Assembly (NCBI GenBank): GCA_003242895.1
Contig: QKMY01000021.1
Coordinates: 62,001-126,000 of the forward strand
Reading direction: 5' to 3'
Source: Candidatus Margulisiibacteriota bacterium
Lineage (GTDB): Bacteria; Margulisbacteria; Riflemargulisbacteria; GWF2-39-127
Length of the DNA stretch: 64,000 bases
In this document: in pieces, positions 55,058 through 63,103 of the stretch
Numbering within the stretch: the stretch's first letter is position 1
Layout of the letters: each line of letters begins with the position of its first letter
Position numbers and translations under genes: made by a program
Notes under the pieces: generated by a model
Told to the model about the DNA's origin: nothing
Database searches by the model: none
What the model saw: only the letters and a program-made list of their open reading frames with translations

Positions 55058-58000
55058 ATGAAAAAGAAAATTATTAAAGAATCGAAATCCTCAAGAGGCG
55101 GTCACTCTAATATTGCTAAGCTGTTAAGAATTCTACCGGTCGGTGGTCTAGGTAAGTATCATGATGCTATGTTGAATATTATGGTGCGTATTGAACGAGA
55201 ATTAGTAGAAAGTGAGAAAAGAGGATCTTTATCACTTGAAAAAACGGAAGAATCTTTAGACCACGCTATATCAGAATTCATTACTCCGAATGATATTGAA
55301 AGCCAAAAACCTCTGGGGTGCGTGCTTAACAATCCTTCAGATGCCAGAGGCGAAATCCTTGCTTCTTTGATAGGCAATAGCTTTGAAACGGATAACAATA
55401 ACAGCGGTGACTTTAATCCCGGCCCTGGAAAAAAAGGGAGAAGTTATCTTATCGCAACGGCTTTGCAAAAAAGCATACTGTATGCAGAGAAGAATATAAA
55501 AAAAAATAATGAAATTATAGTTTCTGAAATTACAAGGATCTATTTAGGCGGAATCGAACAGAAAGTAGCATCGAAAGCTGGTCTTTCGTTAGAGTCCTTC
55601 AAGGCTATTTTCAGAGGAAAAAGGAAGCTTGAAGCCATGACAGGGATCTCAGTCTTAAATAATGGCTGGTTCATAACATTGTCTGATTTAAAAACTTTTG
55701 TTAACAAAATTAAATCTGGCAATGGACCGCAGGAAATATTCGATAAACTCAAGGAATTGGGAGTAATAGATAACAGGGGACGGTTCTTATTTAAGGATGA
55801 TCCTGATTTACTGCAATTATTGGATAAGGCTGAAGCTAAAGATGAAATTAGTAACGAAAATTTTAAAAATGAGCTAAGGATTTTTTTTAGCGATATCAAA
55901 AAATTACCAAGGTACTCCAATAAACTTGGATATGGTAAGTCAATTTTTTATCTGAGGCCGTTAGAGGACAAAATAAGTCAGGAAGAATGCAGATTGCTGA
56001 CAAGGATAATAGAGAAAGAACCGGTAAAATATGTACATCTGCTAGGGCTTACTAATAAGTATGAAGGTAAGTTGGCAGAAATAAAAGCGCTAAAAGAAGA
56101 ATATTTACTGATGGTTAAATTGTTAAAAGGTCCGGTATCCGCCGAAGATTTATCAGATATTCCAGAAAAAATAAGACATTTTACACAGTTTTCTCAGGAC
56201 AAGTTGGAAGCAAAACTGGAACAACTGGAGAGTGAGTTAAAAGCAAAAGTAGCCGATGCCAATATAACCTTTTCAGATTTTGAATCACGACAACTTACTG
56301 TAGAAAATATTATTGATAATTACTATAAATGGGATAGATATATTGGTCGAACCGCCGGAATAGGCATCCAGGATCGTGATTTTTTTCTCTGTGTTGAACG
56401 CCTCGATGGCAATCCTTTTACAGTTGTTGGCTTGCCGAATGAATTGATATTCAAATTCTTCAAACATTTTGGAGTTGAAACCAGTAAGTTTAACATTATC
56501 CAATCATATTGGCCGGATAAGATGGAATTGCGTAAGATATATGTTGAGGATACCTGGTCATTAATATGCCGCATTGAAAAAGAAGAAAAAATTAAAAAAT
56601 ATATGGCTGACGTAGAATCCGGGATAGTGCACAATATCAGCATTGGTAATTACGAGAATGTCATCAAAGATAATTATAAGCTGATTGTTTGTTTGCAGGA
56701 AATGAGGAAATATTGGGATATTCTTCATTTATATACTGATTTTCTTAAGGATACTACCGAACTAGCTGCTGAAGAAGGTATCGATGTAAATAAAACACTT
56801 AAGATTATTGACACCATTAATGAACTGGCAGGCATGTTTAATCAGATTAAGCAGGAAATGAACGACGATGATAATATTGAGCGATTAATGAACCTGAACA
56901 AACTCCCGAATGCATGGCAGATAGCATTGAATAAACTGCTAAGTAAATTAGGAAATACCATCTATGACTGGAATGATAATAAAGCTAAGTATATTAGCTT
57001 ATTAGATCCGGCTAAACTGAAGGATTTCGAAGACCTGACCAGTGGAGACTCTATTTGTTTGACTAATGATTATGTAGATTATCATCGTGTTTCTCACAGT
57101 CAATACTGGGATGATAGTAATAAGTTTAAGATAGAGCAAGGTTTGTTGAACTTTAGATCTTTTATTGACGTTGTTGATAAAAAGCTGAGCTTAGAAATAA
57201 AAGATTTGCAAGAAGCGATTTCTTCCGTGAATAAAGAACTGTCTAAGCTGCCTCAAAATAGTCCTCTTGATTTTGCTCAAAAGCAAGTCAGGGATACCTT
57301 AGAAAAAAGCAAAATAGAATTAGAAATAGAAATAAAAGATCTTACAAATACTGTAAATAATTTATACTTTCAATCTTTTGAAGCTATCGCGTTGAACAAC
57401 TTAGAATCAAAGATTAGCGGGGTTGAACAAGCAAGCGGAAGCGTAATTGATGATAGAAATGCTCTGATAAAACATCTTGAAACGGTGGCAGGTAAAAATA
57501 CTCCGAATATTTTACTTACTATGGGAAATAATGGAAATGAGTCTATTCAGGTCCTATGGAATGCTCTGTTATTGTTGAAAAAAGGCTGTAATGTAACGCT
57601 GGCAGCCAAATCGGAGCCGATGATGCATAATGATTGTAATATCCTGGAACTCAACTTCGTTATACCATATTTTAATAGTATCCTTCGGGAACGGTTCCCA
57701 GAAATGAAATGCCTTGACTATTATTTGAGGGAAAAGAAACTGCAAATCATTGAGGTTGATGACAAAAAAGATTTGGGCGAAAAAATTAGTTCGGCATCAT
57801 CAACAGGGAACAAATTTGATATTGCCTTTTTAATCGGAGAGCTTTGGTATATTGATTTTGTCGGTGCAGATAAGCTGGAAGAGCCTCCTTATAACCCGTT
57901 TGAGGATACTGTGCTCTTTAGCATCCATGCGCATAAGAATCGTTTAAAGCCATTGGCTATTATGAACGATAACTTGTTCGCTGTCGCTAGTAGGGGCGAT

Positions 58001-60220
58001 TACATTGATGAAAACGTAACGGTTGGAATGTCTGTCTATTCGATGCTTCTTCCTAGAGTAGATTGCCTTGGTGCTAAACCAGATGATCCTCCGGGGTGGT
58101 ATAACAAGAAACTGGAATATCAGTTATATTCGGGGAACAGCGATATCTCATTGGTTGACTTCACCAAGGAATATTGGGACAAGATTAAAACCCAGTTGAT
58201 TAAAGAATGCCGGGCTCAAGCCGGTTTGCCGGAAGTCCAGATTAATATTGATGGACCATATGAAATCGAAGACGGTAAGCAGCTCATGTGGCGATATTTT
58301 ACACCACATAAATTTGTGAAAGCGTATGTAGAAAAAGACCGGTTGATTATTGATAATTTTATTGAATATGATAAGTCGAGAATAGCTAGAGATAAGGGCA
58401 CTGGTTGGCCTTATATCGCAGATAAGATATCCGGCTTAATAAAATCCGTTTATTTGGGCGAGTTATTTAAGAATTCATCGGATAGTGGAAATATAAATTT
58501 GATGACCTCTGAAGAAAAAGGGAAACTTGATAATTTAAAATTACAAAAAATCAATGTCGAGCAACCTCTAATAATTGAGAATTCTACTGAAGTTGTTCAA
58601 GTAAGCATTCCCTTGATAGGTGCCATAAAAGATAGCGTATCTGAATACACACAAGATGGCAGGATTTTTGTCCGAATAGCGCTGGAACGAGAAACTGAAA
58701 TGTCCAGTTATGAGAAGGAAAAAATATCACATTCATGGCCGAAAACGAATGATATCGTTTATGAAATCGTACCAGCTCTTTATAATCGAGAAAGTGGTAT
58801 GGTTGATTTTTCCTTTTTCCTGCCTAATGATGAGCACATTGAGAAAGTACCTATTTCTGATATCCTGCCCGATACCCAGCCCGTTGTCATCCTCAGTACC
58901 CAGTTGAAACATTATCGCACCAAAAGGCTCCAGATTCTAGAAATTATTGGCCTTTCAAATGGAAATGATATAACATTGAAAGAATTTACTGATGAAGGTT
59001 GGGGATTCCAGCTGAACAGATATGATATTAATGGAGCTGTAATCGATTCAGGGAACGAGAAAATGGAGATTGATCGTACCCAGCGAAAACCATTAACTGT
59101 GAAAGATATCATCACTTCAAAGGTAGTGGGCGCACCTATTGATCTAATTACTACTATGGAAGGTAGAAGGTTCTTGAACCTGGTTAACAGCCAGCCTTTT
59201 GTTAATTACACTGAACTGGTAAGAGAAGGTGGATTATTTGCAGTTACACATGGCTATAATCCGATGTATTGGGAAGACTCGAATTACATCTCGGGTCTAC
59301 CGAGAATGAAGCTCTCATCACAGGATGGACCTCTCGTTTGCCAGCTAGCAGGTCCGCATAACTTACCAATAGAGATTCATGATCTTGGATTGTTTTCAGA
59401 AGAGAACAATTACCAGAATGTAGCGAATACTTTCGCTAAAGCTGCCTTACTTGCTGTACGCAATGGCGCTGCTGCTATTGATATAAACATGGGCTCCACT
59501 GCGCTTATTCCACAAGGAGGCGGCGTGTTAATCGCGGAAGAAAAACCTGATATGGCAGTCGCTATAGTAAAAGGCATTAAAGATGCGCTGGTCAAAGAGG
59601 GATATGATGTCCCGGTTTGTGTTAAAACTCGGCTGTTAGAGAAAAAAGAAGAAGGAAAAATCATCTATGATCACGCAAGATCTCTGGCATTTTATGAAAA
59701 AATTATTGACGCTGGTGCAGAATGGATCGCTATTCATACTAGATATCGCTCTGACGGACAGGGATCAGTATCTAATCAGGGAGCCAAAGATGCGAGGTCA
59801 AAGCGTAAGCATTTGAAAGCGGCTATCAATGAGATTAGAACAGTTAAGGAAGAGCATTTCCACAATCTTCCCGTAGAAGTTAAGAATGTGATTATTGGAA
59901 TGTTACAGCAAAAAGATATTATCGATGGTTCCGGTTTATTACAAAGAGCTAGATTCGACGAAATTAATAAGTTGGCTGACTTAGCATTAACCACTATTGA
60001 TCAGGAATACTGGCAGGAAATCTATGATATACTAAAGAAGCGAAGAACCCCTATTTTAGGGAACGGTCAGGTAACGAGTGTAAAAGATGCTCTTGAGTTG
60101 GTTAATGACGTTGGCTGTGACGGGGTAATGATCGCCATGCCAATGGTATCCAATCCAAAACTTATGGGAGAAATTAAAGGTGCCTTGAATGACAACGAGC
60201 AGAAGGGTAAAAGACCATAG
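55058..60220 (+). CDS. 1720-residue chimera with Maf-like half domain and Dus-like domain
   Basis: Residues 1-300 are unrecognised. Residues about 305-500 resemble the C-terminal half of the preceding Maf-like protein (FYLRPLEDKISQEECRLLTRI, TAGIGIQDRDFFLCVERLDGNPFTVVGLP, IIQSYWPDKMELRKI) but lack the SPRR half, so this part is probably not catalytic. Residues about 815-1000 (ILLTMGNNGNESIQVLWNALLL, AAKSEPMMHNDC) have a faint DUF89-like look, unproven. Residues about 1385-1715 form a TIM barrel of the tRNA-dihydrouridine synthase family: GPLVCQLAGPHN, AAIDINMGSTALIPQGGGVLI, VPVCVKTRL, WIAIHTRYRSDGQGSVSNQG, PILGNGQVTSVKDAL and CDGVMIAMPMVSNP. The catalytic Cys of GCP is Ser (about 1480). GAAGGAG precedes the ATG. 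Confidence 0.8.
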   Translation: MKKKIIKESKSSRGGHSNIAKLLRILPVGGLGKYHDAMLNIMVRIERELVESEKRGSLSLEKTEESLDHAISEFITPNDIESQKPLGCVLNNPSDARGEILASLIGNSFETDNNNSGDFNPGPGKKGRSYLIATALQKSILYAEKNIKKNNEIIVSEITRIYLGGIEQKVASKAGLSLESFKAIFRGKRKLEAMTGISVLNNGWFITLSDLKTFVNKIKSGNGPQEIFDKLKELGVIDNRGRFLFKDDPDLLQLLDKAEAKDEISNENFKNELRIFFSDIKKLPRYSNKLGYGKSIFYLRPLEDKISQEECRLLTRIIEKEPVKYVHLLGLTNKYEGKLAEIKALKEEYLLMVKLLKGPVSAEDLSDIPEKIRHFTQFSQDKLEAKLEQLESELKAKVADANITFSDFESRQLTVENIIDNYYKWDRYIGRTAGIGIQDRDFFLCVERLDGNPFTVVGLPNELIFKFFKHFGVETSKFNIIQSYWPDKMELRKIYVEDTWSLICRIEKEEKIKKYMADVESGIVHNISIGNYENVIKDNYKLIVCLQEMRKYWDILHLYTDFLKDTTELAAEEGIDVNKTLKIIDTINELAGMFNQIKQEMNDDDNIERLMNLNKLPNAWQIALNKLLSKLGNTIYDWNDNKAKYISLLDPAKLKDFEDLTSGDSICLTNDYVDYHRVSHSQYWDDSNKFKIEQGLLNFRSFIDVVDKKLSLEIKDLQEAISSVNKELSKLPQNSPLDFAQKQVRDTLEKSKIELEIEIKDLTNTVNNLYFQSFEAIALNNLESKISGVEQASGSVIDDRNALIKHLETVAGKNTPNILLTMGNNGNESIQVLWNALLLLKKGCNVTLAAKSEPMMHNDCNILELNFVIPYFNSILRERFPEMKCLDYYLREKKLQIIEVDDKKDLGEKISSASSTGNKFDIAFLIGELWYIDFVGADKLEEPPYNPFEDTVLFSIHAHKNRLKPLAIMNDNLFAVASRGDYIDENVTVGMSVYSMLLPRVDCLGAKPDDPPGWYNKKLEYQLYSGNSDISLVDFTKEYWDKIKTQLIKECRAQAGLPEVQINIDGPYEIEDGKQLMWRYFTPHKFVKAYVEKDRLIIDNFIEYDKSRIARDKGTGWPYIADKISGLIKSVYLGELFKNSSDSGNINLMTSEEKGKLDNLKLQKINVEQPLIIENSTEVVQVSIPLIGAIKDSVSEYTQDGRIFVRIALERETEMSSYEKEKISHSWPKTNDIVYEIVPALYNRESGMVDFSFFLPNDEHIEKVPISDILPDTQPVVILSTQLKHYRTKRLQILEIIGLSNGNDITLKEFTDEGWGFQLNRYDINGAVIDSGNEKMEIDRTQRKPLTVKDIITSKVVGAPIDLITTMEGRRFLNLVNSQPFVNYTELVREGGLFAVTHGYNPMYWEDSNYISGLPRMKLSSQDGPLVCQLAGPHNLPIEIHDLGLFSEENNYQNVANTFAKAALLAVRNGAAAIDINMGSTALIPQGGGVLIAEEKPDMAVAIVKGIKDALVKEGYDVPVCVKTRLLEKKEEGKIIYDHARSLAFYEKIIDAGAEWIAIHTRYRSDGQGSVSNQGAKDARSKRKHLKAAINEIRTVKEEHFHNLPVEVKNVIIGMLQQKDIIDGSGLLQRARFDEINKLADLALTTIDQEYWQEIYDILKKRRTPILGNGQVTSVKDALELVNDVGCDGVMIAMPMVSNPKLMGEIKGALNDNEQKGKRP

Positions 60221-60267
60221 TAGCTATGATTGAAAGAATACTTCGGGGATGCACGTTGGAAAATGAT

Positions 60268-60296
60268 TGCAACTTTTATGGTTTTGATACGATATA
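60268..60296 (+). promoter_or_regulatory. Putative ECF-sigma-type promoter of the nucleotidyltransferase-like gene
   Basis: TGCAAC (60268-60273), 16 bases, CGATATA (60290-60296), ending 44 bases before the ATG. The flanks (ATTGCAACT and CGATATATAAT) are identical to those of the site at 63033, though the spacers differ. Confidence 0.6.
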
Positions 60297-60340
60297 TAAT
60301 ATGGGATAATATTTTGTTTAAGTATCGGAGGTAGAAATTG

Positions 60341-62401
60341 ATGAAAACCAAGACCGTCTCTATAAAAGTTGAGTCACGCAGTTCTAGCCTTAATAGAGAA
60401 ACCAGAACAGTCCAATCATTGTTGTCACAGGTTGGAACCGTGATGAGGGGAAATATTGGTGTGAGTTTGCTTTCCGAGGTTGTTGCCGATGATAGAATAA
60501 AGAAAAATATTGATCAGGAGAAAGTCCTGGAAATAGATCGGCGTTTCGAGCAGGAATATCCTGAGCTGCGTAGTCGACTTCAGAGTTTCCTGCAGGAATC
60601 AGATGAGTTTAATGCTCTATTTGAAAAAATCAAAATTATTAATATTAAGAAAAATGTAAAAAAAAGAATAATTACCGAGCCGGAAATGTATCTTATAGCT
60701 TTAGCCTGTATGGATAAAAACTATTCAGCAAATGATCTTGCCGTGTTAATCCCACGATTGCGAGCAACCAAAACTAATCAAGGTTTTACTTTTACAGCAG
60801 CTGACAAAAATGTTACTGCAGAAATTTTTAATCGAAAGCTTGTTACAGTTCAAGAGGCAAAAGATCTGTATGGCGGGAACGTTGCCAGCTCCCGTCACGA
60901 AGTCGTCCTTGCTGGTGGAGACGCAACACGGTACTTGCTTGTGTTAAAAGCCCTTAAATCGCTTTCTGATTCACTATCCGTCATTGATCAAGGCGTTTTG
61001 TCCGGTTTAAGTTCATCCAACGCTTATAAAGATGTTAAAAAGCTTTTTACCTATAAGAACTTGGCAACGGTGTTCAATACCCCAATGTTTACAAATGTCG
61101 GGTATAATTCTGAATTATTAAAAACTGCCGGAATGTATGATGTAAAGAAAGTTAAAGTTGCTGTGAACACGGTGCTTGATAAATTTGAAAATACACCAAA
61201 AGCACTCAATTATGCATATAGGGTAGATGTAGGTAATCAAAGTACCTATCTTACCTTTTTCATGAATACACTGCTCCGGACCTATGCCAAAGTAGACATG
61301 GAAGGCTCTTCCGGTAATGTTCTTCATTATATGGTACATAACCAAACTGTTGCCGATTCCATGGACAATATGGTTCAAGCATTAATAAATGCCAAACTGC
61401 TTGACCCGGCTAAGCTCGATATAAAATTCATGACAAGGCCTAAAGATGGTATGGCCGTTGACCCGGATACCAGGCAGCTATTGTTGAATGACAAAAATAT
61501 TCCGGATCCCAAAAGCGCAGGACATGGCCCTGCCTATACAAAAGCAGTTAATGAGCTTGTGTCTTTAAAAGACGTATCTGATAATGTTAGTTTTTCCATC
61601 AGAACTGTTGATAACAGCGGTTCCGATGTATCCACTTACACCGCCTATATTCAGAATGGCTGTGTTAAAGAGAACCAGCTTCGTGATGAATTGCTGACGG
61701 TGATAAGATCAAATAACAAAAAAGCTTTTCAAGAATTGTTGGCTAAATCGGAATATGGAATTGATATAACACTATACGATATGGATAATGACTTGAATTT
61801 GCTTGTAGCTCAATTTATTGATGATCGATGGGATTTTGAAGTTAGCAGTTCTGAGGATATTGCTGCTCAGATTGAAAACCTTCCGATTTCTATCGCCGTA
61901 GTAGTAGATCCTTTACCAATACATAAAGGCGGAGGTCTTTATGTGGAAGACGGCACAGGCAGAATGTCGATCACGGACAAACGTGATCTGCTGCCGAACA
62001 CTGATGAGAAGGATGTACTGTTTAAGTTTAGTCCGATGGTATATGGATCGTTGGTAAAGCAGGAAATGGATTCCAGCATGGAGGATGGCTTGGTTTTTGT
62101 GGCTACGAAATCAAAGGGAGAGAGTTACATTCAGGGAGAAAGCGCGTCCACCCATCTGGCAACTTCTCATGATCGTGTAATGAAGAGAATCATATCAGTG
62201 CCTAAAGAGGATCTTGAAACTGCTTTTATACAGCAAAAGACAATAGATGAGTCGAGTGAGAATAACAACCTCGAATTGTCGAGGAAATTGTGTCAGGATA
62301 TTGAACGTATGGCTGCCCAGGCAGGCATAACGGCCGAAGAAGCTGCCCGTCTGATAAATGCAATGCAAGAAAAAGCAATATTAATGACAAAAATTGTTTA
62401 G
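60341..62401 (+). CDS. Nucleotidyltransferase-like protein (UDPGP/DUF4301-like), divergent
   Basis: 686 residues. Only short motifs are familiar: EVVLAGGDATRYLLVLKAL near 190 recalls the glycine loop of sugar-nucleotide pyrophosphorylases (LAGGxGTR), VDPDTRQLL then SAGHGPAYTKAVNEL recalls the DPATKEIV ... FFPAGHGALIKNL segment of the DUF4301 protein at 40376, and VDPLPIHKGGGLYVEDGTGRMSI recalls the late beta region of UDP-sugar pyrophosphorylases. A nucleotidyltransferase fold is my best guess; the lysine of the family cannot be placed. The start has GGAGGT eight bases upstream. It has its own putative promoter. Confidence 0.65.
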   Translation: MKTKTVSIKVESRSSSLNRETRTVQSLLSQVGTVMRGNIGVSLLSEVVADDRIKKNIDQEKVLEIDRRFEQEYPELRSRLQSFLQESDEFNALFEKIKIINIKKNVKKRIITEPEMYLIALACMDKNYSANDLAVLIPRLRATKTNQGFTFTAADKNVTAEIFNRKLVTVQEAKDLYGGNVASSRHEVVLAGGDATRYLLVLKALKSLSDSLSVIDQGVLSGLSSSNAYKDVKKLFTYKNLATVFNTPMFTNVGYNSELLKTAGMYDVKKVKVAVNTVLDKFENTPKALNYAYRVDVGNQSTYLTFFMNTLLRTYAKVDMEGSSGNVLHYMVHNQTVADSMDNMVQALINAKLLDPAKLDIKFMTRPKDGMAVDPDTRQLLLNDKNIPDPKSAGHGPAYTKAVNELVSLKDVSDNVSFSIRTVDNSGSDVSTYTAYIQNGCVKENQLRDELLTVIRSNNKKAFQELLAKSEYGIDITLYDMDNDLNLLVAQFIDDRWDFEVSSSEDIAAQIENLPISIAVVVDPLPIHKGGGLYVEDGTGRMSITDKRDLLPNTDEKDVLFKFSPMVYGSLVKQEMDSSMEDGLVFVATKSKGESYIQGESASTHLATSHDRVMKRIISVPKEDLETAFIQQKTIDESSENNNLELSRKLCQDIERMAAQAGITAEEAARLINAMQEKAILMTKIV

Positions 62402-62425
62402 TTTAACAATAAGGGGTGATAGATT

Positions 62426-62734
62426 ATGAACGAAAAGATTGAGCAATATAAAAAAACATTCAATAATCTCAAGGATAATCCGTCACTGCATAGTAGTGAG
62501 ATTAATGATCTTATGAATGCTGTTTTGGGCGATGCTAACGCACTATTAGCAGACCGCGTCGTCACTCAGGATGAAAAATTATCAGTATTGGAAGAATTTA
62601 ACCGGCTTTATGCAGAAATTACTTATACTCTTGATTTCGATGATGCAATGGAAAATATGCGTCCTGCTACCGGCGACCCTATTTTTACGACTAAAGAAGC
62701 TATGCTGGAAGCAATAAAACGCGGCGAACTATAA
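62426..62734 (+). CDS. Small acidic helical protein, unknown
   Basis: 102 residues, acidic, predicted largely helical, with no cysteine and no membrane segment. It has an AAGGGGTGA ribosome site and sits 24 bases after the nucleotidyltransferase-like gene, so it is probably co-transcribed. I recognise no domain. Confidence 0.75.
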   Translation: MNEKIEQYKKTFNNLKDNPSLHSSEINDLMNAVLGDANALLADRVVTQDEKLSVLEEFNRLYAEITYTLDFDDAMENMRPATGDPIFTTKEAMLEAIKRGEL

Positions 62735-63032
62735 TCAACAAACCATTGTGACCCGTATCAAATACCGTAAGATAATAACGAAATGTGTGACATATCTGAC
62801 TTAGCTGGTGCATAGTCTACCAGAGTTTCGCTTTCTCCATTTTCGTAATGCAGGAAAAAAAAGATCGGTCCGTTTAGTGTTGAGACGGACAAAGTGACTC
62901 ATCCTGTCTACCCCGGATAAAAGGATTCTGCTCAAAAATATTACGGTCAATCTGTCGTATTGAAGTGCGGTCTGGAATCGGATGATCGCATTAGTTCAGA
63001 ATAGAAAAAAACACTGTAATAACTTGAGAAAT
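62735..63032. other. Intergenic region with a small hairpin
   Basis: 369 bases separate the flanking genes. Apart from the promoter at 63033-63061, I see a six-base-pair hairpin (GTCCGT / ACGGAC, near 62868-62890) without a T run, and no gene or RNA that I can name. The base composition is less AT-rich than other gaps, so a decayed gene or an unrecognised RNA is possible. Confidence 0.3.
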
Positions 63033-63061
63033 TGCAACTATTCTTTGTTTTATCCGATATA
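63033..63061 (+). promoter_or_regulatory. Putative ECF-sigma-type promoter of the glucanotransferase-like gene
   Basis: TGCAAC (63033-63038), 16 bases, CGATATA (63055-63061), ending 42 bases before the ATG. It shares both boxes with the site at 60268 while the spacer sequence differs, as expected for two sigma contacts at fixed distance. Confidence 0.6.
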
Positions 63062-63103
63062 TAATTAACAATCCTTATGGTTTATTAATAGGAGGATTTT
63101 ATA

